From Phaseolus vulgaris (Eukaryota; Streptophyta; Magnoliopsida; Fabales; Fabaceae), in NCBI RefSeq assembly GCF_000499845.2, contig NC_023759.2, positions 39,165,172-39,229,171 on the forward strand: DNA of 64,000 nt, written 5' to 3'. Under the pieces are notes generated by a model that searched no databases, had not been told where the DNA came from, and saw nothing but the letters and a program-made list of their open reading frames with translations. This document shows positions 1 through 10,593 of this stretch, one piece after another. Numbering within the stretch: position 1 is the stretch's first letter; every line of letters begins with the position of its first letter. The position numbers were made by a program, and so were the translations under genes.

Positions 1-434
1 GGTTCAAGTACATTTGTGGACTTGGATAAAGAACAAGGTTCCAAGGGTGTATTTCTCTTTTTTAGATTGGGTCAAAAGCCTAACTACTTGTATTATTATG
101 GCAACAAAACGTTGATCGTCATGGGGATTTAGAGGATGGTCTCCCGTTCCTTTGCTTGGCTCGACAGGTGTGCATTCTGTTTCTTGTTCTTGCTTTGATT
201 TTTGGTTTTCTTGTTTGAGAGACACAATTCTCCTTTGATGTGGAGTCGTTTAGCATTTTTGTTTTGTATGACGCTTTTTCGTGAAGATAGGGAATTTCGT
301 GCTTTGTATTGACAGGTTTTCTTTTACCGTAAAGTGTTTAGAAATGTTATTCGGATTCCTTTATGTATAAGGATTGAAACATCCTTTTGTGTTCTTTTTA
401 TATTTTTATTTATTTATTATTTGCTGATTAAAAA
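1..434 (+). mobile_element. LINE 3' end (LINE-3), cut by window edge
   Basis: The stretch ends in a T-rich run, the word tttgctgatt and an A-run (about 428-436), the same layout as the tails of the two LINEs at 45100 and 49016 (cattgctgat followed by A). About 45 bases before the tail, AAGGAT (369-374) and ATCCTT (381-386) can pair as a hairpin, matching hairpins at the same place in LINE-1 and LINE-2 although the stem bases differ. I could not recognise a coding segment in the part that is visible. A target duplication cannot be checked because the 5' side lies outside the window. Confidence 0.55.
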
Positions 435-475
435 AAATATAAAAGTCTTAGATACACATTTTTAAATAAAAGTGT

Positions 476-1402
476 TGTACCGCCCAGGTAGTCGGAAGTG
501 ATGACGTGGCAGCAAGCCATTACGTAGGCGTGTTGAGCAGGGCTCATGGCTGGCAGAAGGGAAGGAAGTCGGGGGGCTCGTGTAGTCACCAGTCATTAAG
601 TTGGCGTGCTCCGATCTCTAGCATACCTAAACCGGCGGTCACCAGGTTTGTGATGAAGTCGCCGGATGCGAACCCAGACGACCAAGTGATCAGAGATCGC
701 CGAAACGGGGACATCGCCGAAGGGTCAGGGAGGTTTGTTCTAGGCTTTCAAAGCAGAGGATGAAGTCGTCAGATAGTCATTTCCTCGCTAGCCAGATGTT
801 GAGGTCGGGGAACAGTTTACCTGAACATGCACGGTGAAGCAAGTGAAGTAGATCATGAAGGCGGCCGGCGAGACCACAGGGAAGGTGTGTATGAAGGCAC
901 CCGTGCTCGCCACACAGAAGAGATCACGCTCCAAGGCAGCTATGCGCTGAGTTGTTTCATGCATAAGTAACTTTGCCAAAAGCCTGAAGAGTAAGAAGTG
1001 GCGCCCAAGTCAAGGATGCTCCAGATGGTGACACGTGTACAGCTGGATGCGAGCCACGTGTCCAGATGTGTAACTGTCAGGAGAGAGAAAGTGCACAGGT
1101 ATATAAGAGATTCTAACGAACTTCTGAGGTACGCGCATTTTAGATTACTTCTTTTACGCTTGCGAGAACTTGAGTACGCTGAGAGAGAATTTTGCACGGT
1201 TCCTGTTCTTAGTTTTCTCTTAGTACTTTGGTGGTTCAGTCGCTGACTTGGGCGTCGGAGCGTGATCGGCCGCAGCGGCGCCGTTCTGTCTTTTGCAGGT
1301 TCTTGAGGTGAATCAAGGCGAAGGACCGAAGCTAACACGGCGCAGAGTCGATCCAGATTTGACGAGGCAAGGTTCTTGCGTCCTGGTCAACAGGCAGGAT
1401 CA
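476..1402 (+). repeat. G1 5' LTR
   Basis: It begins tgtaccgcccagg and ends aggcaggatca, with the same length as the 3' copy and no indels seen. A TATA-like box (tatataag, about 1100-1107) marks the likely U3 promoter. The segment cttgggcgtcggagcgtgatc near 1250 matches a gacttgagcgtcggag word that recurs in the other gypsy LTRs of this window (13740 and 62975). The small open frames inside the LTR (for example 506-763) appear in both LTRs and have no recognisable product. Confidence 0.95.
1100..1107 (+). promoter_or_regulatory. TATA box of G1 5' LTR
   Basis: The word tatataag sits in the last third of the LTR, as expected for the core promoter of the genomic RNA. The same word occurs in the 3' LTR near 12328. 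The transcription start is not visible but should lie about 30 bases downstream. Confidence 0.6.
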
Positions 1403-1422
1403 TCAGGCGCCCACCGTGGGGG
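1403..1422 (+). other. G1 primer binding site
   Basis: Directly after the LTR end, tcaggcgcccaccgtggggg resembles the ggcgcccaccgtgggg primer sites common in plant gypsy elements, where the 3' end of a host tRNA primes minus-strand DNA. I do not name the tRNA. The interval 1423-1842 to the gag start is an untranslated leader with no feature that I can see. Confidence 0.7.
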
Positions 1423-1842
1423 CGTGTAAAACCTGTTCCCATCCACAACGTGAGTTCTTGGAGTTTCTGCAGTTTCTGTGTGGTTGTGTGATGGTGCAAC
1501 CATTTTCCGCCGTTCATTCAAGCTTTGTTCGGTAGATTCGTGCTTTTCACCGATCGTTCGAGGTTTTGTTCGGAGAGTTGAGGTTTTTCGCTGTTTACGC
1601 GAGTTTTAATCGGTGAAATCGAAGCTTCGATGTTCGTTCGGATTTTCGACCGGTGAATCAGAGGTTTTGGTGGAAAAACTGAAGGTCTGTGGTGGAGTTG
1701 CGAGTTTCTGCGAAGGTTTTTGCTGTTGAGATTGCGTTCTTGAAGTTCTTTGAAGTTTGCGAAGTTCTAACCGATTGATTGCTGGATCGATCGTTGCTGA
1801 AGGAGGTTTTGTTCGTCGCTCATTGTGATCTGTCAAGTTTTC

Positions 1843-3207
1843 ATGAGAAAGATGAGAAGCAACCGTTCAAGTCCAGTTGCGCCAGTTGCTGCTGAAAGCG
1901 CCATGACTATGGCGCAGATGGTGGAGATCATGCGTGCGCTGCAGGCGAATATGGAAGCCTCGCGCATAGAGCAGGCAAAGATGCATGAGGACCTGGTCGC
2001 CTCTCAGGCCAGGAATGAAGAGCTCAGCAGAGTGACTGAGGAATTGCGCCAAGCTCTTCAGGAGCAGAGAGGGCGCCCAGTCGCTGAAGAGGTCGCGCCG
2101 TCGACGCCACCTCGTGTTTTCCCCATGCCATTTGCTCAGGCGATCACATACATGCCTATCCCTGTGAGTGTGGTACCCGTGAAGGCTACTTTCACCGGCG
2201 TGGAGGATCCTGAGGCGCATCTCACCACGTTCCACACGCAGATGATGCTGTCAGAAGGCTCGGATGCTGTGTATTGCAAGATGCTTGTGAGCACGCTCCA
2301 GGGAACAACGCTGGAATGGTTCGTGAGCCTACCTACCGTTCACATAACCAATTTCCAGCAGTTTTCGAAGCTTTTCGTCGAGCAGTACATAGTGAACAAG
2401 GCGCCACCTAGGGTGTCTTATGACCTGTTCGACATAAGGCAGTACCGGGGAGAGTCCCTCAGGGACTACTTGAATCGTTTTGGGGCGCAGATGGTCCGCT
2501 CGCCGGCCAAGGACGAAGAGATGTTGGTCTACGCCTTAAAAAAGGGCGTGCTGCCGGGACCCTTCTGCGAGGCGCTGATCAGGGCTCACCCCGCCACGTT
2601 TGCTGAGGTTAGGCGACTTGCGGTGGCCCACATCGCCGATGAAAGTGAGGTCGCCGAGAAGAGAGGGAGCGTGGCCCCCGCTAGGCCACGTGCCCAGACC
2701 AGGATCCAGCCACAGAGGGTGCTGGAGACAGCGGCGGCCAAGAGGGATCAAAGGACTCGCCATTCTTATGATCCAAGGAAAAACAAGGGCAGGGGCCCAG
2801 GGCGCCCCAGGGAGTACAATCGCCCGCCAAAGCATAAGTTTGTCATGGGATTGGCGGACCTGATCGCCATCCCCAATATAGCAGCCAGGCTCAAGGCACC
2901 CGAGAAGGTGGGCGATAAGGTGTTAGGACCAAAGCCCGACGCCTGGTGTGAGTTCCACCAGGGTTTTGGTCACACCGTCGATTCATGTTTGGCATTAGGA
3001 TACCAGCTCGACAACCTGGTCAAGAGTGGGTTCCTAAATGATTACCTGCTGGACAGAAGGACGGGGGCGCGTCGAGCTCCCAGCCGGCGGGTGGTGAGGT
3101 TCAGCACCACGAGATGCCCACTCACGGAGAGATCCACACTATCGCGGGAGGTTTCTCGGGCGGTGGGTGCACCGCGTCGCAGAGGAAGAAGTATGCGAGG
3201 TCTGTGA
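1843..3207 (+). pseudogene. gag: G1 gag (capsid/nucleocapsid), frame separated from pol
   Basis: Gag packages the element RNA in cytoplasmic particles. The first ATG of the frame is 1843; the frame is open from 1825 but begins there without ATG. The N-terminal third is a charged coiled-coil-like stretch (EELSRVTEELRQALQEQ). The central part has the retrotransposon gag pattern of an LTTFHTQM helix, a TLEWFVSLP box and a YRGESLRDYLNRF box. The C-terminal part has a zinc-finger-like box at about 2945-2990 (C-x2-H-x4-H-x4-C; WCEFHQGFGHTVDSC). In related elements gag runs on into pol. Here the gag frame leaves the protease frame near a G-run at 3062-3066, where a one-base indel would explain the switch, and gag then ends on a TGA at 3205. 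A programmed frameshift is possible but less likely. Confidence 0.85.
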
Positions 3208-3422
3208 TGACAGTGGACATGTTCGAGGACCACTCGCCAGATGTGGACATCACGTTCACAAGGGAAGATCTCAGGGACGTTGTGCCTCAAGACAACGATC
3301 CAATAGTCATCTCGCTTGTTACGGCGGGAAGGAAGGTCCACAGGGTTCTGGTGGACCAAGGAAGCTCGGCAGATGTGATGTTCTGGCCGACTTTCACACA
3401 GCTGCAGTTGCCCCTTGACTAG
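3060..3422 (+). pseudogene. pol: G1 aspartic protease segment of pol
   Basis: This is the start of the pol frame. It opens at about 3060 just after the gag frame break. The segment HTIAGGFSGGGC precedes the protease proper. The active-site box is VLVDQGSSADV (about 3347-3380), in which the Asp is catalytic; the family form is D-x-G-S/T-S/A. The frame is closed by TAG at 3420-3422, but the same frame continues at once with family-like sequence (LRPYGGCLYGFAGDQVE), so the TAG is a nonsense change. The position normally holds Gln, so CAG to TAG is the simplest path. Processing of the polyprotein would be lost downstream. Confidence 0.85.
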
Positions 3423-5849
3423 CTGAGGCCCTATGGAGGGTGCTTATATGGCTTCGCTGGCGATCAGGTGGAGATCAGGGGGTATATAGAGTTAAGGACT
3501 ACATTCACGGATGCGGCGGGCTCGAGGTCGGAGAAAATCAAGTACCTCGTCGTGAATGCTCCCTCAGCATATAACATTCTGTTGGGAAGACCAACACTCA
3601 ACAGAATAGGAGCTGTGCCTTCAACCAGGCACATGAAGGTGAAGTTGCCATCGATGGAAGGGGTGGTGATCACCATCAAATCTGACCAGAAGGAAGCGAA
3701 GAAATGCTATGAGAATAGCCTGAAAAACAAGAGGTCAGTAAGTTACATCACAACGACGCCGCCTCCCGGTGTGAAGCCCAAGCCAACAGAATGGCGAGTT
3801 GTCGGTGCAGCGATGGAGGTGGCCGCCGGGGGCGACGTCGCCATGATGGATGTTGAGGCTGAGGGAGAGAACGCCGAGCGGGAAGAAGAGGCGAGGAACC
3901 GCCCAGAGGAAGCGAGGGAGTTGGGAATCGCCAGGGCGGTGATCGCCCGGGAAGCTAGACTGAAACCCGTCGAGGAATGGCTCGAAAGGGAGATCGGGGG
4001 AAAGATCTTCAAGTTCGGAAGATCCTTGGAGGCTGAGCTCCAAGACCAGATTGCCAAGGTGATAGAGCGGCATCTGGATGCTTTCGCATGGACTGCTTCA
4101 GACATGCCGGGAATCGACCCCGACTTCTTGTGCCACCATCTGGCAATGGACAACCAGGTCAAACCAGTGCGACAGAGAAGAAGGAAGTTCAACGAGGAGA
4201 GAAGGCAGGTGATCAGGGATGAAACGCAGAAGCTCCTCGCTGCAGGCCATATCAGGGAAGTCCAGTACCCTGAGTGGCTGGCCAATGTCGTGCTGGTGAA
4301 GAAAAGCAATGGGAAATGGCGCATGTGCGTCGATTTCACTGATCTGAACAAGGCTTGCCAAAAGGATTCGTATCCTTTGCCAAGCATAAACGCCCTAGTC
4401 AACAGTGCTGCAGGGTGCAAGTTGCTGAGCTTCTTGGTCGCCTTCTCGGGGTACAATCAGATAAAGATGCACCCCATGGATGAAGAGAAGACTGCCTTCA
4501 TGATCGAGAGATCGTGCTACTGCTACAAGGTGATGCCCTTTGGGCTGAAGAACGCGGGGGCCACGTACCAAAGGTTGATGGATCGGGTACTTGCACCTAT
4601 GCTGGGAAGGAATGTGCAAGCGTACGTAGATGACATGGTCGTGACCTCGCCGGAGAAGAGCAAGCACGTTGCGGACTTGGAGGAGTTGTTCACCACAATC
4701 GCCAAGTTCAGGTTGAAGCTAAACCCTGAGAAATGCATTTTTGGCGTGGAGGCGGGGAAGTTCTTGGGTTTCCTCTTGACTGAAAGAGGAATAGAGGCTA
4801 ATCCTGATAAGTGTGTTGCCATCTTGGCGATAAGAAGCCCGACTACCGTGAAGGAGGTGCAGCAACTTACAGGTCGGATGGCCGCCCTGTCTCGTTTCGT
4901 ATCAGCTAGCGGAGAGAAGTGCCATCCGTATTTCCAGTGTTTAAGGCGGAACAACAAGTTTGCCTGGACGAAGGAGTGTGAGGAGGCCTTCGTCAAGCTT
5001 AAAGAGTACCTGGCGAGCCCGCTGGTTTTGTGCAAACCGTTGGTGGGGACCCCTCTCAGGTTGTATTTTGCTATGACTGAGAGGGCGGTGAGTGCGGTGC
5101 TCGCCCAAGACCAGGACCAGGCTCAGAAGCCTATTTACTTCGTCAGCAAGGTGCTGCAGGGCCCGGAAGTGAGATATCAGGCCTTGGAGAAAGCTGCACT
5201 GGCAGTGGTATTTTCGGCGAGAAGGTTGCGCCACTATTTCCACAGTTTTACAATACTGGTGATGACCGACTTGCCCATCCAGAAAGTCCTGAAGAAGCCT
5301 AATGTAGCTGGGAGGATGGTGAAATGGGCGGTGGAGCTGTCGGAGTTCGATATCAAGTATGAGCCCCGAGGTCCGATCAAGGGGCAGATTTTCGCTGATT
5401 TCGTGGTCGAGCTCTCGTCAGAAGCAACGCGAGTTGAAGGGGATGATTTCCGTTGGGTGCTCTCGGTGGACAGATCGTCGAACCAGCAGGGTAGCGGTGC
5501 TGGAGTCATCTTGGAAGGGCCCAACGGCGTGCTGATTGAGCAGTCCCTGAGGTTTGCCTTCAAAGCCAACAACAATCAAGCAGAGTATGAGGCGTTGATC
5601 GCCGGAATTTTGCTGGCCAAGGAGATGGGAGCTAGGGTGCTAATGGCTAAGAGTGACTCGCTGTTGGTCACGGGACAAGTAACAGGCGAGTTCCAGGCCA
5701 AGGATCCACAAATGGCGGCTTACCTAGAGTATGTGCAGGAGTTGAAGAGTTCCTTTGTCTCCTTTGAAGTGGTGCATGTGCCCAGAGAGCAGAATGCCCG
5801 AGCTGACTTGCTAGCTAAGCTCGCCAGTTCATGCAAGGGGGGTAGGTAG
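3423..5849 (+). pseudogene. pol: G1 reverse transcriptase and RNase H segment of pol
   Basis: Reverse transcriptase copies element RNA into DNA and RNase H degrades the RNA strand. Domain order: protease tail with NILLGRPTLN (about 3570), RT from about 4200 (KWRMCVDFTDLNKAC, PFGLKNAGATYQR, YVDDMVV at about 4624, KFLGFLLTERGIEANP), then RNase H with LSVDRSSN and AEYEALIAG. The first catalytic Asp of RT, normally in the box FLDAxSGYNQI, is Val here (GTC at 4437-4439, FLVAFSGYNQI). G2 in this window keeps Asp at the same place. The frame ends on TAG at 5847-5849, another position where a CAG codon is expected (GGR*RTVIQE). The polymerase is therefore dead twice over. Confidence 0.9.
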
Positions 5850-7280
5850 AGGACGGTGATCCAAGAAATTCTGAAGACGCCTAGAGCATTTGTAGCAGAT
5901 CACCTGGTTCTTCAAATAAGCAAGTCGACGGAGAAAGCGGCGAGGAGTCACAGGTCTTTGACTCAGGAGACCTTGAGATCGCCGAGAATAAGAGCATGTC
6001 GGGGAGAGAGGGTGAACATGACGCAAGTCTGCGCTACGCATGAGCCAGACACGTGGATAACACAGTACCAGCGATGCCTGGCAGATGGCCTTCTCCTGCT
6101 GGATCCGACGGAGGCTAGGAAGATAAAGAAGAACTCTAGCAAGTTCACGATGATTGATGGCGAGTTGTATAGGTTTGGGTTCACACACCCACTCCTGGAA
6201 TGTGTGCACGGAGAGAAATGTACAAGAATCATGGCCGAGCTCCATGAAGGGATATGCGGAAGTCACGTCGGGGGTCGAGCTCTGGCCGCAAGAACCCTCC
6301 GTGCAGGTTACTACTGGCCAACAATGAGGGAGGACTGCAAGAAGTATGCACAGTGTTGCAAGCAATGTCAGCAGCACGCCGATTGGCACAAAGCGCCTCC
6401 CGAGGAGTTGAAGTCGATTTACAGCCCTTGGCCATTTCATACATGGGGGATCGACATTCTGGGACCTTTTCCATTGGCGATCAGGCAGATGAAGTACTTG
6501 GTGGTGGCAATTGAATATTTCACCAAGTGTATCGAAGCAGAACCAGTGGCCCAGATCACCGCACACAAGATCGAGAGTTTTGTGTGGAAGAACATCGTGT
6601 GCCGGTTTGGTGTGCCTAAGCGCCTGGTGTCAGATAACGGGACTCAGTTTGCAAGTCACCTGTTGAAGAAGTTGTGCGAAGGGGTGGGAATTCAACAAGT
6701 ATTTGCATCCGTCGAGCACCCTCAGACAAATGGCCAAGTAGAGTCAGCCAATCGGGTATTGCTGAGAGGCCTGAAGAGAAGACTAGAGAAAGCCAAGGGA
6801 TCGTGGGTTGAGGAGGTACCCCGTATAGTTTGGGCGTATCACACCACCGAGCAGTCAGGAACCTATGAGACCCCGTTTAGCTTGGTCTATGGATGCGACA
6901 CAATGATTCCAGTGAAAATCCAGGAGAGCTCGCCGAGATTCCAGAACTTTGTAGCGGAAGACTCGAATGAGGAAAGAAGGCTGAATCTGGATTTGCTGGA
7001 TGAGGTCAGGGAGGAGGCAAGAGTAAAACCTGAGGCAGTGAAAAGAAGGATTGAACGAAGGTGTAACTCGAAGGTGATGCCGAGGCAGTTTAAAGAAGGC
7101 GACCTGGTGATGAGGAAGGCCCACCAGTACAAGATGGAGAACAAGTTTTCGCCTAAGTGGACGGGACCGTTCAGAATAACCAAGGCGCTCGGGAACGGCG
7201 CCTACCGCTTAGAAACATTGGAAGGAGGGGCGATTCCTCGCACTTGGAACGCCACGCACCTCAAGTTATATTACAGTTAA
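5850..7280 (+). pseudogene. pol: G1 integrase segment of pol
   Basis: Integrase inserts the cDNA into chromosomal DNA. The frame is the same as for RT, continuing after the TAG at 5847. The zinc-binding domain HHCC lies at about 6240-6375 (HEGICGSHVGGR, AQCCKQCQQH). The core D,D-35-E residues are visible: Asp in WGIDILGPFP (about 6450), Asp in VSDNGTQF (about 6630) and Glu in NGQVESANR (about 6740). The C-terminal part has the GPFRITKALGNGAYRLE box typical of gypsy integrases and ends ATHLKLYYS before TAA at 7278. The domain itself has no visible lesion; it is stranded behind two stops. Confidence 0.9.
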
Positions 7281-8572
7281 AACAGTTTGAAGGGGGCACT
7301 CTTTTTTCCCTAAGGTGGGTTTTTAATGAGGCCACCCAATAAAGAAGAGTTTTCGAAGTTTAAAGTGTTTTAGATTGCATGCTTTTTGTTGTTACGAAAG
7401 TTTTGAAAAAATACCTTGTCACTCGAATGTGATTTAAGGCGAATTTGAAGTTATGTTGCATGCTTTCTAAAAAGTTTTTAAGTCCCCATCGCTTTTCGGC
7501 GATTGGCGGCATCAATTAAAGTTTAAAGTCCTCATCGTCTTTCGGCGATCGGAGGCACCGGCAACTTTAAAAGACCTCAACGCCCTCGCGCGTCCTGAGG
7601 CGAGAAAGAGATAAAGACCTCCTCGCCGTCGAGCGAGTGCAGGCGAGAAAGAGATAAAGTCCTCAGTGCATCCAGGGGGGAGGAGATGTACGCCCTGGGC
7701 AAGTTGAGTCACCGGTTAAAGTCCTCCTCGACTTTGTGCGAGTGCAAGCGAGAGCAAGTTAAAAGTCCTCAGTGCCTCCAAGGAAGAGTAGATGTAATCC
7801 ATGGGCAAAGTAGAGGCATCAGATAAAGTCCTTCTCGCCGTCGAGCGAGTTCAGGCGGGATAAAGTCCTTCTCGCCGTCGAGCGAGTTCAGGCACGATAA
7901 AGACCTTCTCGCCGTCGAGCGAGTTCAGGCAAGATAAAGACCTTCTCGCCGTCGAGCGAGTTCAGGCAAGATAAAATCCTTCTCGTCTCCAACGAGTTCA
8001 GGTACGGTGTGGAGGGTGGAAGAAGTTTAAGGGATAGCTAAGGTATTATTGTTTTGAAACTCAGGGAGGTAGAGAAGGATCCAAAAGGCGCCTCTACCCC
8101 CATATGAGGAAACAATAGCCAAGTTATAAGGGCAGAAGGAGGCTTACATCGCCGGGACCTGGTGGCGATTAGAGGAGATTCAGGCGATGGCGAGAGTAAG
8201 GGCCCGTTTTGATGGAGCAGATCAGGTGAACTATGTCTTAAACTATCAGTTGGACTGAAACTTGCTGTTTAGTAAGTAGTTTCGCGCTGAAGTTCATTGC
8301 CTTAAAGTTCACAAGTTATTAAAATGCTATCGTCCGAAAGCTGATAGTTTGATCGAGTTCGAAGCAGTAAGTAAACAGTTACGCCCGCAGAATCGTTAAG
8401 TTAAATTCTTTTAAGCGATTTTTACAAGAAGAAGCAAAGCAAACAGAGAGACCGTGTGAAGAAGCAGAAAATTTTATGATAAAAGTGGTATCAGTTCGAA
8501 AACAAAGAAAAGAAAATTACAAGTAAGGATTGTGCAAAAGAAAATAGACAAATAAGTGATGGAGGGAAGCAG
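7281..8572 (+). repeat. G1 post-integrase spacer with 37-bp minisatellite
   Basis: No sense gene is seen here. Between 7823 and 8007 five head-to-tail units of exactly 37 bp share the core ctcgccgtcgagcgagttca; looser versions of the same unit run back to about 7480. Tandem arrays in the 3' untranslated region are a known feature of Tat/Ogre-type elements and can seed satellite DNA. The remainder (8010-8572) is unremarkable spacer. Confidence 0.85.
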
Positions 8573-10003
8573 CTAATCTTCAGAAGGAACGATCTTCCCA
8601 TCCACCACTTCGTTACATATTGACACCATGGAGAGGTTGAGCTCGGGATATTGGCAGGCGACTTGCTCCAGGGCGGCGTCGAACCCAGCGGCGAGGACTT
8701 GGGCGGAGCTCAGCTCAAGCTCTTCGTTTTGTTGCTTGAGCCCCTCGGTTTGCTGCTTCAGCTCGTCAGCTCGCTTCTTCAGTTCTTCAGTTTCCCTACG
8801 AGTCTGAGCGAGGTCTTCAGCAACCTTCTTGCTTTCCTCCCATGCCTGGGCCAGCTCTGCAACGATCTTTGCATTCTCCTCTCTGGCTTGGGCGAGCTCA
8901 GCCACGGCGTCATCCCTCTCCTTTTCGAACTTTCCTAGGAGAACCTCCCGATCGACCGACCTTTTCTCAAGGCTCTCTACCTTGGTTGCATCCGCTTTGA
9001 TTGATGCCTCCAGGTCAGCCACCTTGAGACGGTAGGGAACCAGCTTGCTCTCCAGCTCGATTTTCTCTTGAGCTAAGAGGTGCAGCTTCTGGCGCAGATC
9101 GGAGGCCTCCTTACGCGCCGCCCTCAGCTCGGTGCTCATGGCGTCCTCCACCCTCGAGTGTTCGATTTCCGCCATCATAAGGTTGCAAGACAACTTCTCC
9201 GCCTCGATTCTTATCAGGCGATTCTCCTCTTCGAGTGTGGAGATATCATCCTGAAGTTTCTTGTTGGAGCTCTCCACAGCTTTTGTTATGATAGAGGGGA
9301 GGTCCTCTGCCATCATTTTGAGCTTAGCCGTGAAGGGCCCCCAGATTCCTTTGACCGCCGGGGGAAGGCTTGCAACCGTTGTTGGTGGAGGTGCTGGAGA
9401 AGCCTGGTGCTGATTCTCGCCACCACCCTCTTGAATTGGTTGATGAGGTTGGGCTTCCTGGCGTGGCGGCGATGTGGGGGACTCGGTAATGATTATTGGC
9501 GAGTTATGAGCGCCTTCATCCCCACCTGGCGCAGCTTCAGCGATTGAGGCAGTTGAAGGAGGACCCTCTCCAGCGGATACGAATGGCGTGGAGGCGCTCG
9601 GAGGGTTCTCCATGAAGTTGGGCGTGTTGGCCTCGACCGCAGGAAGTGCAGCCGCCAAGGGTACTGCTTGGATTGGCGGTGTTGGAGCTGGGGGAGAAGG
9701 CGGTGTTGGTGTTGGAAGAACAGGAGGAGCAGGTGGTGAAGAAGGTGCCACCCTTCTCCTTTTGGTGATGAGGCCGTCCTCAGTTGCCTCATCATCCTCT
9801 TCTTCATCTTCTTGGACCACTTGAGGAGTTTTCCTCTTTGGTTTCCTCAAGATGAGTTTCTTTTGTTGAGGAGCGGGCAGTGCTTCTGGAGGAGCTGGGC
9901 CTTGAGGGGGTGATCTGCCCTGAGCAGCGGCGATCTCCACCACCGAGTTAGGCACAATTTGCCTTTGCCCAGCATGAGATCTGCACAGGGCAAAAATACA
10001 CAA
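8573..10003 (-). CDS. G1 antisense ORF, C-terminal coiled-coil part
   Basis: This minus-strand frame of about 470 codons lies between integrase and the 3' LTR. The N-terminal half is rich in Pro and acidic residues, with a basic patch TKRRRV that could be a nuclear signal. From about 9330 down to 8630 it is a long coiled coil (many heptads with Glu, Lys and Leu; repeats such as LAQAREEN and LAQTRRET). It ends VVDGKIVPSED. The frame is open from 10003 but its first residues run through a splice-acceptor-like site (ttttgccctgtgcag, about 9981-9995 on the minus strand), so it is probably a second exon. Extra antisense frames are known in Tat elements; their function is unknown. Confidence 0.65.
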   Translation of the reverse strand: MCIFALCRSHAGQRQIVPNSVVEIAAAQGRSPPQGPAPPEALPAPQQKKLILRKPKRKTPQVVQEDEEEDDEATEDGLITKRRRVAPSSPPAPPVLPTPTPPSPPAPTPPIQAVPLAAALPAVEANTPNFMENPPSASTPFVSAGEGPPSTASIAEAAPGGDEGAHNSPIIITESPTSPPRQEAQPHQPIQEGGGENQHQASPAPPPTTVASLPPAVKGIWGPFTAKLKMMAEDLPSIITKAVESSNKKLQDDISTLEEENRLIRIEAEKLSCNLMMAEIEHSRVEDAMSTELRAARKEASDLRQKLHLLAQEKIELESKLVPYRLKVADLEASIKADATKVESLEKRSVDREVLLGKFEKERDDAVAELAQAREENAKIVAELAQAWEESKKVAEDLAQTRRETEELKKRADELKQQTEGLKQQNEELELSSAQVLAAGFDAALEQVACQYPELNLSMVSICNEVVDGKIVPSED

Positions 10004-10164
10004 GTAAGCGCAAAGGCAAAAGTAAAATATATGAGTACATGTGCAACCGAGACAAACAAATGGTGCAGGAAATAAAAACCAGGTCTAGTGTGCAACAAGC
10101 AGGACGCCCAATGACAGGTAACAGAGATGCAGCACAAGACGAAACCTAAAGGTCGAAGTAAGTG

Positions 10165-10593
10165 CTAACCTATGTGAGCTTCGAGTTGGCTCTCGAGGAA
10201 CTCGAAGGTGATTATTGCAGAGGTGGGAAAGGTAATATTAGCGGCTGCCACGCTTTTCCAAAAGAGGCATAGATCCTTGTCCAACTCGCCCATGTTGTCA
10301 GGACTTCTTGGCCTTCTGAAGCTTCCCTTGGAGTCCTTATTTCCCTTGTTTACCCAGTACAAGGGAAAGCCGTCGAGCAGCGAAGGGTCCCGGTCATTTT
10401 TGCGCACTTGGACGAACTTTCCCTTCCAATCTTTGTATGATTGCTGGAAGATAGAGAGGATCGACCTCCCAGCAATTCCGTTCAGGCTCACCCAGGGGCG
10501 ATCTCCAGGATTCTTGGCCTCGAACAGGAAAAGGAAGACATCTACCGAGGCCGGTAGTCCCAAATGCGCGCACATAATTTGAAACGCCCGCAC
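10165..10593 (-). pseudogene. G1 antisense ORF, conserved domain, distal half
   Basis: The reading MRAFQIMCAHLGLPASVDVF followed by SLNGIAGRS and WKGKFVQV resembles the domain of the plant 'putative gypsy type transposon / Transposase_28' family, recalled by pattern only. It overlaps the next frame (10542-11108) in another phase. The family reads smoothly from LHPNSWA into VRAF, so a one-base change near 10595 probably split one gene. A donor-like site (atag followed by gttagc) lies at the low-coordinate end near 10168. Joining it to the acceptor near 9981 does not keep frame with the coiled-coil part, so either the pairing is wrong or there is a further lesion. Confidence 0.65.

Noticed and set aside
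4..225. 73-codon minus-strand frame at the window start
   Set aside because: No recognised family; it lies in the LINE-3 3' region.
506..1535. Several open frames in the G1 5' LTR and leader
   Set aside because: The LTR ones recur in the 3' LTR on both strands with no family match, so they reflect LTR copies and not genes.
9981..10168. A simple intron joining the two antisense G1 exons
   Set aside because: Donor atag|gttagc and acceptor gtgcag are plausible, but the join does not keep the coiled-coil frame, so I do not state a spliced product.
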